In this document: positions 26,158 through 33,673 of the stretch, piece by piece
Layout: each line of letters begins with the position of its first letter
How positions within the stretch are numbered: the stretch's first letter is position 1
DNA from: Candidatus Phaeomarinobacter ectocarpi
GTDB taxonomy: Bacteria; Pseudomonadota; Alphaproteobacteria; CGMCC-115125
DNA length: 64,000 nucleotides
Direction of reading: 5' to 3'
Assembly (NCBI RefSeq): GCF_000689395.1
Contig: NZ_HG966617.1
Coordinates: 3,136,721-3,200,720 of the forward strand
The notes under the pieces: model-generated
Database searches by the model: none
What the model saw: the letters and a program-made list of their open reading frames with translations, nothing else
Told to the model about the DNA's origin: nothing
Translations under genes and position numbers: made by a program

Positions 26158-26808
26158 TCAGCCGGTCTTCTGAATGTCGTCTTCTTCGGCCTGCGGGCGT
26201 TCGCCACCCACAAACAGGGTGCGATCCGGGCAAAGCCCCCCCAGCACCAGGTCAAAGACCCCGGCCAGTTCCCGCTCCAGACTATCCAGTGTCAGCCGCG
26301 ACCAGAGCTGCGGATAGCTGAATTTCATGGTGGCAGACTGAATCATCTCGGCTGTGAAGTTCACGTCATTGGTCGCAAATTCGCCAAGCTCACGCCCATT
26401 GGCGATGATCTCCATCATGATGGAGCGTTCACGCTGCAGCATGTCGGTGGAGAATGTCGGCCGCTCCGCCGACACGGTGTGTGCCAGCTCAATGATCTTC
26501 GGGTCTTTTTCAAGATTGGTGTAGGTCATGCGCAGCTTGCCAAACAGATAGTCCCGCATGGCCTGCGTCGCGCTCTTGCCCGGTGCACGAATGGCTTTGG
26601 CAAGCTCTTCCATGGTCTCGACCGTCGCCCGGCTTGCGATTTCCTCGGCAAGATCGAGCTTGCCCTGAAAAAAGCGATAGAGATTGCCCGGTGACATGTC
26701 ACAGTCCCGCGCGATCTCAGCCATTGTGGTCTTGCCGTACCCGTAATGGAGAAACCGCTCCCGCGCCGCCTCCAAAATCCGTTCCCTGATGTCGTCTTTT
26801 TCTGTCAT
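26158..26808 (-). CDS. TetR family transcriptional regulator
   Basis: This 216-residue regulator is taken from the ATG at 26808 (MTEKDDIRERILEAARERFLHYGYGKTTMAEIARDCDMSPGNLYRFFQGKLDLAEEI). The N-terminal helix-turn-helix is standard for TetR (residues 8-55). The C-terminal ligand domain is helical (MRDYLFGKLRMTYTNLEKDPKIIELAHTVSAERP) and resembles the YsiA/AefR type, but its ligand is unknown. It is divergent from gpsA, and the upstream sequence has GAATG and CATTC arms at about 26831-26854. Likely targets are its own gene and the small membrane genes downstream. Confidence 0.9.
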   Translation of the reverse strand: MTEKDDIRERILEAARERFLHYGYGKTTMAEIARDCDMSPGNLYRFFQGKLDLAEEIASRATVETMEELAKAIRAPGKSATQAMRDYLFGKLRMTYTNLEKDPKIIELAHTVSAERPTFSTDMLQRERSIMMEIIANGRELGEFATNDVNFTAEMIQSATMKFSYPQLWSRLTLDSLERELAGVFDLVLGGLCPDRTLFVGGERPQAEEDDIQKTG

Positions 26809-26879
26809 GACCTGCGAGTGTAAGGTGCGAGAATGAATAATCAACGAACCATTCAGTCAAAACAGGTTTCATCCCCCCA

Positions 26880-27890
26880 ATGACCGGCGCAGACACCAAA
26901 ATTCAAAGCATCGGCATCATCGGCGCCGGCGCCTGGGGCACTGCCCTGGCAAGCATTGCAGCGCGGGCTGGCCGGGACGTGACCCTGTGGGCCTATGAGC
27001 CTGAAGTGGCCGACGCGATCAACACGCGCCACGAAAACAGTGTCTACCTCCCCGGCATTGCATTGGACGAGAATATTCGCGCCACAACCGATCATGAAGC
27101 GGTGGCCAAAGCCGACGTTGTTCTACTGGTATGCCCGGCGCAAACCCTGCGCAGTGTCACAACGCAACTCGCTGACCGCATACGCCCCGGCACGCCCGTC
27201 GCGATCTGCGCCAAGGGGATTGAACAATCCACCGGCAAACTGATGACGCAGGTTCTCGAAGAAACAACGCCCCATGCCATCCCCGCAGTGTTGTCAGGGC
27301 CATCCTTCGCCGCAGACGTCGCACGCGGATTGCCCACAGCTGTTACCCTGGCGTGCGCCGACGAAGATGTGGGCACCGCCCTGGTTGACGCCATAGGCAT
27401 TCAGACATTCCGCCCCTACCAGGCCGCTGATCTTGTCGGCGCGGAAATCGGTGGCTCGGTCAAGAATGTGCTGGCCATCGCCTGCGGCATCGTTGAAGGC
27501 AAGAAACTTGGCGCGTCCGCTGCCGCCGCCCTGACGGCGCGCGGCTTTGCAGAACTCACCCGGCTTGGCGTGGCGCTGGGGGCCCGGGCAGAAACCCTCG
27601 GCGGCCTGTCAGGCCTTGGCGATCTCATCCTCACCTGCGGGTCCCTGCAAAGCCGCAACATGTCTCTTGGCGCGGCGCTGGGCGAAGGAAGACCCCTTGC
27701 CGAAATCCTGGGAGAACGTGTGTCCGTTGCCGAAGGTGTTGCAACCGCCCCCGCTGTCGTGGCCCTGGCACGCAAACATGGCGTTGAAATGCCCATCTGC
27801 GAGGCCGTTGCTTCCGTGGTCACGGGAACTGCAACGGTCGACGATGCCATCACCGCCCTGCTGTCGCGGCCCTTCCGCCGCGAGAGCTGA
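26880..27890 (+). CDS. gpsA: NAD(P)-dependent glycerol-3-phosphate dehydrogenase
   Basis: This 336-residue enzyme makes sn-glycerol 3-phosphate from dihydroxyacetone phosphate for phospholipid synthesis. The Rossmann motif [14 protein letters not shown] (G15, G17, G20), the [19 protein letters not shown] stretch and the catalytic Lys195 in [15 protein letters not shown] are present. The C-terminal segment [16 protein letters not shown] is also typical. Length matches the family (about 330). It stands divergent to the TetR gene. Confidence 0.95.
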   Translation: MTGADTKIQSIGIIGAGAWGTALASIAARAGRDVTLWAYEPEVADAINTRHENSVYLPGIALDENIRATTDHEAVAKADVVLLVCPAQTLRSVTTQLADRIRPGTPVAICAKGIEQSTGKLMTQVLEETTPHAIPAVLSGPSFAADVARGLPTAVTLACADEDVGTALVDAIGIQTFRPYQAADLVGAEIGGSVKNVLAIACGIVEGKKLGASAAAALTARGFAELTRLGVALGARAETLGGLSGLGDLILTCGSLQSRNMSLGAALGEGRPLAEILGERVSVAEGVATAPAVVALARKHGVEMPICEAVASVVTGTATVDDAITALLSRPFRRES

Positions 27891-27902
27891 CCGGCTGCCC
27901 TG

Positions 27903-28322
27903 CTAGGTTTTCGCCGGCCGCCACAGGGGGCCGACAATCATCAGCAGCACCAGCACATTCCACAGCACATTGGGCCAGGCCCCCGACGCGTAGGAGCCGG
28001 CGCTGTCCAGGAAGAACCATGCCAGCGCGCCGGTCAGCACAGACTTGCGGACGCCTTCGGGGGCAAGATCATGCACCCACACAGACAGGCACCAGATCAT
28101 CACGCCCCAGCCAAACAGAAACCCGCCCAGAAGCGCCGACATGAAATGCATGGTCGGCCCTTCATAGGTCTGCTGGCCATCAAGCGGCCAATCCAGCAGA
28201 TCCAGCGAAAAGCGCGCTGCTTCAGAGTATTCAGGCATGGTTGCCAGAAAGGCTACCGGCCCGAACGAGGCGATCACGATCGCTGAAATCTTGAGCCAGA
28301 ACTTGTGAAATTCCTGAGACAT
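27903..28322 (-). CDS. hypothetical membrane protein
   Basis: This 139-residue protein has four probable transmembrane helices: ISAIVIASFGPVAFLATM, MHFMSALLGGFLFGWGVMIWCLSVWV, SVLTGALAWFFLDSAGSYASG and VLWNVLVLLMIVGPLW. No catalytic motif or family is recognised. It ends 12 bases from the convergent gpsA. A perfect TGTAGCG/CGCTACA palindrome lies 32 bases upstream of its ATG. Confidence 0.75.
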   Translation of the reverse strand: MSQEFHKFWLKISAIVIASFGPVAFLATMPEYSEAARFSLDLLDWPLDGQQTYEGPTMHFMSALLGGFLFGWGVMIWCLSVWVHDLAPEGVRKSVLTGALAWFFLDSAGSYASGAWPNVLWNVLVLLMIVGPLWRPAKT

Positions 28323-28353
28323 TGCCGCCCTCCAGTTTTCTGAAAGGGAAATA

Positions 28354-28369
28354 TGTAGCGCTCGCTACA
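28354..28369. promoter_or_regulatory. 16-bp palindromic operator candidate
   Basis: TGTAGCG (28354-28360) and CGCTACA (28363-28369) are perfect inverted halves around two bases. The site lies between the divergent membrane-protein gene (start 28322) and YciI gene (start 28486). Its length and symmetry suit a TetR-type regulator; which one is unknown. Confidence 0.5.
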
Positions 28370-28485
28370 GTTTGTCCAGTCCGCTTTCACGCATCCGTCT
28401 GCCGCATTGGCGCAACGCAATGCTTGCCACCACGCGGTCGCTCGCGCATCTTGCCGCCAAACCGCATCTCAAAGGATAGCCCACC

Positions 28486-28764
28486 ATGCTTTTTGCCCTC
28501 ACTTGCATCGACAAACCCGACAGCGAAGCACTGCGCCTTGCCAATCGCGACGCGCACCTCGCGTATTGGGGCGAGACCGGCAAGGTCAAGCTGGGCGGCC
28601 CCTACACGGATGATGCGGGCGAACACATGGAAGGGTCGTTTCTGGTCATCGATGTGGCAGACCGTGCAGAAGCAGAACACCTTCAGGCCGAGGACCCCTA
28701 TCAGACAGCCGGGCTGTTTGCGCGCGTCGACATCCGCGCGTGGAAGTGGCTGCTGGGCAACTAG
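28486..28764 (+). CDS. YciI family protein (first of a pair)
   Basis: This 92-residue dimeric alpha/beta-barrel protein matches YciI: MLFALTCIDKPDSEALRLANRDAHLAYWGETGKVKLGGPYTDDAGE, then SFLVIDVADRAEAEHLQAEDPYQTAGLFARVDIRAWKWLLG. The conserved His (DAHLAYW) and the GPYTDD loop are present. Family function is poorly known. The second YciI gene starts two bases after its stop. Confidence 0.88.
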   Translation: MLFALTCIDKPDSEALRLANRDAHLAYWGETGKVKLGGPYTDDAGEHMEGSFLVIDVADRAEAEHLQAEDPYQTAGLFARVDIRAWKWLLGN

Positions 28765-28766
28765 CC

Positions 28767-29090
28767 ATGACACAGACCAACCGCCTGTGGATCGTGCTGG
28801 GCACCGACTATCCCGACAATCTTGAAAAACGCATGGCCGCGCGGGCAGCACACTTCGCCTATTGGGAAAGTCAGAAGGATGCAGACGGCAAAGCCATCAT
28901 GCAGATGGGCGGCCCCGTCACTGATGAAGCCGGTGAGCGGATGATCGGCTCGATGTTCCTATTGCGCCTGCCCACCTTGGCTCAGGCGCAGGCCCTGCTG
29001 GCAGAAGATCCCTATGTCACACAGGGCGTATTTGAAACCTATGAGATCAGACCGTGGAAATGGCTGGTCGGAACACCGGAGACTATCTGA
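28767..29090 (+). CDS. YciI family protein (second of a pair)
   Basis: This 107-residue protein is a paralogue of the preceding gene: RMAARAAHFAYWESQKDADGKAIMQMGGPVTDEAGERMIGSMFLLRLP and the end EDPYVTQGVFETYEIRPWKWLVG match it position by position. It has a longer linker (SQKDADGKAIM). It starts two bases after the first copy and its TGA shares one base with the ATG of the EVE gene, so the three are one operon. Confidence 0.88.
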   Translation: MTQTNRLWIVLGTDYPDNLEKRMAARAAHFAYWESQKDADGKAIMQMGGPVTDEAGERMIGSMFLLRLPTLAQAQALLAEDPYVTQGVFETYEIRPWKWLVGTPETI

Positions 29091-29518
29091 TGGCCTATTG
29101 GCTCTTTAAATCCGAACCCGGAACATGGTCATGGGATGATCAGGTCAAATGCGGCGCCAAGGGCACCGAATGGGACGGCGTACGCAACTACATGGCCAAC
29201 AACTTCATGAAAGACATGAAGATTGGCGACAAGGGCTTCTTCTATCACTCGGTAAATGAGAAGCAGGTGGTCGGCATTGTGGAAGTGATCGGCGAGCACG
29301 TGATGGACCCGTCCGACCCCAAGGGCAAGTTCGGCATGGTCCAGCTCAAGGCCGTTGAGCCCATGCCTACCTTCGTGACCCTCGCTGACATCAAGGGCGA
29401 CCCTGCCCTTGAAGACATGGTGCTGGTCAAGAACTCACGCCTCTCCGTCCAGCCGGTCACACCAGCTGAATGGAAAAAAGTCTGCGCCATGGGCGGGCTG
29501 AAGAAAGCGCCTAAGTAG
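29090..29518 (+). CDS. EVE domain protein
   Basis: This 142-residue protein is a PUA/YTH-like EVE domain: MAYWLFKSEPGTWSWDDQ, GTEWDGVRNYMANNFMKDMKIGDKGFFYHS and GIVEVIGEHVMDPSDPKGKFGMVQLKAV. The KSEP, GVRNYxA and FYHS segments form the aromatic cage that binds modified bases in this fold. Such proteins bind modified nucleic acids or are linked to small RNA and tRNA metabolism. It is the third gene of the YciI-YciI-EVE operon, and its stop is inside the convergent VOC gene. Confidence 0.92.
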   Translation: MAYWLFKSEPGTWSWDDQVKCGAKGTEWDGVRNYMANNFMKDMKIGDKGFFYHSVNEKQVVGIVEVIGEHVMDPSDPKGKFGMVQLKAVEPMPTFVTLADIKGDPALEDMVLVKNSRLSVQPVTPAEWKKVCAMGGLKKAPK

Positions 29519-29954
29519 CAGGGCGATCACCGAGACACTCAAAGAGCCGCAGCAGATACCCGTCAGGATCAGCAACCGCAAACTGCCGGTTGCCGCGTTC
29601 GATGTCGTCGACCCGATACCACTTGTCTTCGAGCGGCAGGTAAAGCGCGACACCGGCCTCCGCAAGCCTTGCCAGTATCGGTGTCACAGCATCAACCCTG
29701 ATCTGAAAATTCACACCACGCCCGAACGGCGTTTCAAGCGGCGCGCCGCCCACCGCAAATGTTCGCCCCAGATCCGCCTGGTCGAGCATCAATTGCGCGT
29801 CCGAGAGCTCCAGAAATCCAAAGCCTTCTTCCATCCGCTCATAGCGGACGGCAAATCCCAGCAGGTCACGATAAAAAGCAACGCTGGCCGCGTAGTCGCT
29901 GACAGTGAGCTCTGGCACAAGGGCATTTTGCACGGCGTCGGTTCCTGATGTCAT
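29511..29954 (-). CDS. VOC protein resembling bleomycin-resistance protein
   Basis: This 147-residue VOC-fold protein has VPELTVSDYAASVAFYRDLLGFAVRYERMEEGFGFLELSDAQLML and, in the second half, GRGVNFQIRVD, YLPLEDKWYRV and RQFAVADPDGYLLRLFECLG. This pattern (no obvious metal triad, aromatic cleft) resembles bleomycin-binding proteins. A drug-binding role is possible but unproven. It is convergent with and overlaps the EVE gene by eight bases. Confidence 0.85.
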   Translation of the reverse strand: MTSGTDAVQNALVPELTVSDYAASVAFYRDLLGFAVRYERMEEGFGFLELSDAQLMLDQADLGRTFAVGGAPLETPFGRGVNFQIRVDAVTPILARLAEAGVALYLPLEDKWYRVDDIERGNRQFAVADPDGYLLRLFECLGDRPAT

Positions 29955-30002
29955 ATGAGCAGCCTATGGTGGCGCTCCTATTGATCGGACACTTATCTCA
30001 GC

Positions 30003-30491
30003 ATGGCAAAGCTCACACCACCCTCTTTACCCCTCACCGGCGGCTGCCAGTGCGGCGCTGTGCGCTACACGATTTCAGGCGCGCCGGTCGTTTTCTATCT
30101 GTGTCATTGCACCGAGTGCCAGAAGCAGACCTCGAGTGCCTTCGGCGAAAGCCTGCGGGTGCAACTTGCGGATTTTGACATTGCGGGACCGACAAAAGTC
30201 TTTCTGCGCCCCATCTCAAAGGGCGGTCATCAGACCTGCACATTCTGCGACACCTGCGGCACGCGACTGACCCATCAACGCCCCGGCTATGGCGACAAAC
30301 TGAACGTCAAGGCCGGCACCCTAGACGACGCGGCATGGCTCGTGCCCGCCGGACATATCTGGACGTCCTCAAAGCAGGCCCACGTCACGATTCGTAGCGA
30401 TGAACTTGCCTATCCACACCAGCCCGAAACAGACGTTGATCTGGAAGCCCAGTGGCAGGCAATGACCCCGAACTGGGTCCCGACCACATGA
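30003..30491 (+). CDS. GFA family zinc-binding protein
   Basis: This 162-residue protein shows the GFA fold: GGCQCGAVRY, CHCTECQKQTSSAFGES and CTFCDTCGTRLTHQ. The six Cys form structural and catalytic zinc sites. It is the second GFA gene in the window (compare 12319) but is not close to it in sequence. Its TGA overlaps the ATG of the Rieske gene (30488-30491), so the two are translationally coupled. Confidence 0.88.
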   Translation: MAKLTPPSLPLTGGCQCGAVRYTISGAPVVFYLCHCTECQKQTSSAFGESLRVQLADFDIAGPTKVFLRPISKGGHQTCTFCDTCGTRLTHQRPGYGDKLNVKAGTLDDAAWLVPAGHIWTSSKQAHVTIRSDELAYPHQPETDVDLEAQWQAMTPNWVPTT

Positions 30492-30862
30492 CAATGGAAC
30501 CGTGGCATAGCCGCGTGGGCGCCCCGGCGCCCGGCACACAGCTTTGCGCCCTGTCGGAAATTCGCGAGCCCGGCGCACGCGGCTTTTTGTTCGGTGAAGG
30601 CAAGGAGCGGTTCGACATGTTCGTCGTGCGGCATGGAGACAGCGTCACGGCTTATGTCAATGAATGTCCCCACGCCTTCACGCCCCTGGAAACCTGGCCG
30701 GACAAGTTTCTGACCATGGCCGAAGATGAGATCATCTGCTCCACCCACGGGGCGATCTTCAACATAGGCGATGGCTTGTGCACATCCGGCCCGTGTACCG
30801 GCAAATCCCTCATTGCCATTCCGGTCATCATAGACAATGGTATGATCACCATCAGCCAATAG
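30488..30862 (+). CDS. Rieske [2Fe-2S] protein
   Basis: This 124-residue protein is taken from the ATG at 30488, which overlaps the preceding stop. The cluster ligands are CPH and CSTHGAIF (Cys/His pairs), with 21 residues between them, as in the soluble COG2146-type Rieske ferredoxins. The rest is a small beta-barrel (FDMFVVRHGDSVTAYVNE, LIAIPVIIDNGMITIS). It is likely an electron-transfer partner for an oxygenase, possibly not encoded nearby. Confidence 0.88.
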   Translation: MTMEPWHSRVGAPAPGTQLCALSEIREPGARGFLFGEGKERFDMFVVRHGDSVTAYVNECPHAFTPLETWPDKFLTMAEDEIICSTHGAIFNIGDGLCTSGPCTGKSLIAIPVIIDNGMITISQ

Positions 30863-30889
30863 ATATAATGCTGCTAGGGGACATATTTC

Positions 30890-31291
30890 ATGGATATTCT
30901 CACCAATCTGAACTGGCTGGCCGTGCTTGCTGCCGCCGTCGCAGGCTTCGCCACAGGTGCCATCTGGTACGGCGTTTTCGCCAAGCCCTGGATGGCAGCC
31001 GCCGGCCTCACCGATGACGACATTCAGCAAGAAGCCTCCACCTACATCTTCGCAGGCGTCCTGCAGATCGTCATGGCAATCACACTTGCAGTCGTCATCG
31101 CACAGACAGGCATCGCCTCATGGCTCGGAGGCGCTATCCTCGGCTTTGTAATCGGTATCAGCCTCGTGACGGCGAACAAGGCATTGAACGCAGCCTTTCA
31201 GGGCACCAGCCGCAACCTTGTCATCATCGACGGTCTGCACGCCGCCACCGCTTTCGCCTTCATGGGCGCGATCCTCGGCGGCTGGCAGTAA
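30890..31291 (+). CDS. DUF1761 membrane protein
   Basis: This 133-residue membrane protein has four helices: WLAVLAAAVAGFATGAIWYGVFA, YIFAGVLQIVMAITLAVVIA, SWLGGAILGFVIGISLVTANKALN and VIIDGLHAATAFAFMGAILGG. The early N..A...A....G..WYG..F...W pattern is the DUF1761 signature. Function unknown. A REP-like hairpin follows at 31304. Confidence 0.88.
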   Translation: MDILTNLNWLAVLAAAVAGFATGAIWYGVFAKPWMAAAGLTDDDIQQEASTYIFAGVLQIVMAITLAVVIAQTGIASWLGGAILGFVIGISLVTANKALNAAFQGTSRNLVIIDGLHAATAFAFMGAILGGWQ

Positions 31292-31303
31292 CACGCCCCG
31301 TAT

Positions 31304-31322
31304 CCCCGGACTTGATCCGGGG
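31304..31322. repeat. REP-like CCCCGGA element
   Basis: CCCCGGA (31304-31310) and TCCGGGG (31316-31322) flank CTTGA. The same GGxCTTGATCC core recurs at 57775-57793, and a related form makes the pair at 38208-38290. These look like intergenic repetitive hairpins of alphaproteobacteria. Confidence 0.65.
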
Positions 31323-31404
31323 ACACGGGACGCGTGTGGTCTGCCCACAAACCATTTGACCCTGATCAACGCAATCTTGCCATGGACACGGCATTGTCCG
31401 GCCC

Positions 31405-31902
31405 ATGGCAAACAGCAAAACCCTGATCATCTATTTCTCGCGCACCGGCCGCACCCGCCGCCTCGCCCTGCGGCTGGCACAATTGCTCGACGCCGACATT
31501 GAGGAAATTGAATGCCGGCGCTATCGCCTCGGCCTGTTCGGCTGGTGGCGCTTTCTGCGGGCAGGCTTCAACAGCATCAAAGGCAACCTGCCCCGCATCG
31601 GCCAATTGCGGCACACGCCTGCCGACTACGATCTGGTGGTTCTGGGAACACCCATCTGGACAAGCTACCCCTGCCTGCCCATGCGCGCGCTGCTGGATGC
31701 CAGGCCCGACATGCCGGGCCGCATCGCCGGTTTCCTCACCTATGGCGGTCAGTCGGAGCCAGACAAGGCGTTCGACATGATGGCGGAGATGCTCGGCCAG
31801 CCAATCAAGCACCGGCTCGCAATCATGACAGAAGACGGAAAGCTTCCGGATATGGACGCCAAGGCAGCACGCTTCGCCGACATCCTTGAAAGTGAAGCCT
31901 AG
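31405..31902 (+). CDS. flavodoxin-like protein
   Basis: This 165-residue protein opens with the FMN phosphate loop TLIIYFSRTGRTRRLALRLAQLL (SRTGRTR). Other flavodoxin features are DLVVLGTPIWTSYPCLPMRALLD and a GFLTYGGQSE loop near residue 115. It is likely a cytosolic FMN protein of the flavodoxin/WrbA-like group. The segment RRYRLGLFGWWRFLRAGFNSIKG is atypical and may contact a membrane or partner. Its last four bases overlap the convergent creatininase gene. Confidence 0.83.
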   Translation: MANSKTLIIYFSRTGRTRRLALRLAQLLDADIEEIECRRYRLGLFGWWRFLRAGFNSIKGNLPRIGQLRHTPADYDLVVLGTPIWTSYPCLPMRALLDARPDMPGRIAGFLTYGGQSEPDKAFDMMAEMLGQPIKHRLAIMTEDGKLPDMDAKAARFADILESEA

Positions 31903-32645
31903 CTGGCCGCGAATGTTTCAAAACTGCTTTTCAGCCCGGTGACAGATAGCGCCACCAGCTTGCCGCCGTCTTCAGGGTTCGCAAGCGTCGGGTCAGAGCC
32001 CATGCGCCCATCGGGAAACTTGTTCCGGTAGTCCTCAGCATCCGTGAAGCGGCCATTGGGTGCAATTGTCGGGCTGACCTCCGCGGTCTTGATTGAATCC
32101 GGATACGCCCATTGCGTCACCGCAACCTCAGAGGGCGTCGCGTGGCTGCCATGGCCCTTGCCATAGGTCTTCATGCACATGTCCATGACGGGCTTGTAGT
32201 CCCACCAATTGTCCAGCTTGCACTTGACCGGGCCACGATTGCTTGCTTCACCGGCAAGCGAGCGGTCCGCATAGATTTCTGAGAACGCCGCATTGATGGT
32301 GGCGATGTTGCCACCATGGCCATTGAAGAACAGCACCCGCTCAAACCCGTGCACCGCCAGCGACGACACCCAATCGTGAATGGCCGCAATCATGGTGGAC
32401 GGCCGCAGGGTCATCGACCCGGCAAAGCCCAGATGATGCTGCGCGCAGCCCACATTGAAGGTCGGCCCCACCAGAATGTCCGCATCCTTCTGCGCTTCAT
32501 GTGAAATGATCTCCGGACACAACGCATCCGTGCCGATCAGTCCTGTCGGTCCATGCTGCTCGGTGGAGCCGATAGGAATGACAATGGCTTTCGAGCGGGT
32601 CAGATAGTCATCGACTTCCTGCCAGGTAGAATGGTGCAGCAACAT
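31899..32645 (-). CDS. creatininase (creatinine amidohydrolase) family protein
   Basis: This 248-residue protein has the metal-site motifs PIGSTEQHGPTGLIGTDA (E29, H31, D40) and FFNGHGGNIATINAAF, plus GHGSHATPSEVA. The family includes creatininase, mycofactocin MftE-type peptidase and riboflavin-pathway FAPy deformylase, and the genomic context here does not decide among them. It is convergent with the flavodoxin gene and followed upstream by the GNAT gene on the same strand. Confidence 0.88.
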   Translation of the reverse strand: MLLHHSTWQEVDDYLTRSKAIVIPIGSTEQHGPTGLIGTDALCPEIISHEAQKDADILVGPTFNVGCAQHHLGFAGSMTLRPSTMIAAIHDWVSSLAVHGFERVLFFNGHGGNIATINAAFSEIYADRSLAGEASNRGPVKCKLDNWWDYKPVMDMCMKTYGKGHGSHATPSEVAVTQWAYPDSIKTAEVSPTIAPNGRFTDAEDYRNKFPDGRMGSDPTLANPEDGGKLVALSVTGLKSSFETFAAS

Positions 32646-32650
32646 AAGCG

Positions 32651-33145
32651 TTAGCCCTCTATGAGATATTCAAATTCGATTTCATCGCGGATCGGGATGC
32701 CCTGGTTCCCGGTGAGCGGAATTTCAGGTTTGAGTTTGCGCGCCTCTTCCATGGCATTGACGCCAACGCGCGCAATCGTCATGCCGATGATCTGGTAGAA
32801 GCCGATAGCCTGCAGATTGTCGTTGGTGGTGATCAGGCGCACGCGTCTCAGGCCAGCCTGCCGAGCCACACTCACCATCTCATCCATCAAGGCGCGTCCG
32901 ACGCCAGATACGGCACCGGTTGATGCCAGCGCCACCACTTCCAGTTCGTCCGCCTCAATCAGATAGGCAGCCACACCGGCAAATACACCGCCGGACATGG
33001 CAACACGGGCGGGAATATCAAAAGGATCGACCACCCGCCCCAGGGACACCACGCGGTCGCCCCATTGCGCGCGCATCAGCTCATGCGCAGCCTCGCGGGT
33101 GGTGTCATCCATAACCACAATGTCTATGTCAGGTTTTTCGCCCAT
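32651..33145 (-). CDS. GNAT N-acetyltransferase
   Basis: This 164-residue protein is taken from the ATG at 33145 (MGEKPDIDIVVMDD); a longer frame to 33589 runs antisense to the next gene and is rejected. The acetyl-CoA-binding region is weakly canonical: ELEVVALASTGAVSGVGRALMDEMVSVARQAGLRRVRLITTNDNLQAIGFYQIIG (about residues 72-128), with VSGVGRALM in place of the usual Q/RxxGxG/A loop. Substrate unknown. It lies divergent to another GNAT gene, 45 bases apart. Confidence 0.83.
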   Translation of the reverse strand: MGEKPDIDIVVMDDTTREAAHELMRAQWGDRVVSLGRVVDPFDIPARVAMSGGVFAGVAAYLIEADELEVVALASTGAVSGVGRALMDEMVSVARQAGLRRVRLITTNDNLQAIGFYQIIGMTIARVGVNAMEEARKLKPEIPLTGNQGIPIRDEIEFEYLIEG

Positions 33146-33190
33146 TGGGGTCAGCTTGACCCAACTCACCGGGTTACGGCAAATCACCCC

Positions 33191-33643
33191 ATGACAACAA
33201 TCACCATCAGACCCGCAATCCCAGAAGACGCAGTCGCCATTGCCCGCGCCTTCACGCCCGCCCGCGCTGCCATGCCCGGCGTGCCCGTGGTCCACACGGC
33301 GGAAGAGGATCTGTGGTTCATCACAAACAAGATGCTGCCGGAGTGCAATGTAGTCGTGGCAGAAGCCGATGGCGTCATCGCCGGTGTTGCCGCCTATACG
33401 GACACATGGCTTGAACAGCTTTATGTAGACCCTGCCCACCACCGCGAAGGCATTGGCATGGCGCTGCTCACCCATGTCATGCGCGACCGGCCCCAGGGCC
33501 TCGACCTGTGGGTGTTCCAGAGCAACGCCCCCGCCCGCGCCCTGTATGAATCCCAAGGCTTCCGCTGCGTCGAGCTGACGGACGGCCAATCAAATGAAGA
33601 AAAATGCCCGGATGCACGCTATAGCTGGCCGGGAAATCTCTAG
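33191..33643 (+). CDS. GNAT N-acetyltransferase
   Basis: This 150-residue protein starts at the ATG at 33191. The GNAT core is clear: TIRPAIPEDAVAIARAFTPA, LEQLYVDPAHHREGIGMALLTHVM (motif A, with HHREGIGMAL binding CoA) and DLWVFQSNAPARALYESQGFRCVEL. The substrate cannot be told. It is divergent from a second GNAT gene and ends 30 bases before the CoA-transferase gene. Confidence 0.9.
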   Translation: MTTITIRPAIPEDAVAIARAFTPARAAMPGVPVVHTAEEDLWFITNKMLPECNVVVAEADGVIAGVAAYTDTWLEQLYVDPAHHREGIGMALLTHVMRDRPQGLDLWVFQSNAPARALYESQGFRCVELTDGQSNEEKCPDARYSWPGNL

Positions 33644-33673
33644 CGATCCCTCCTGATACGGACACAAGCTCCC

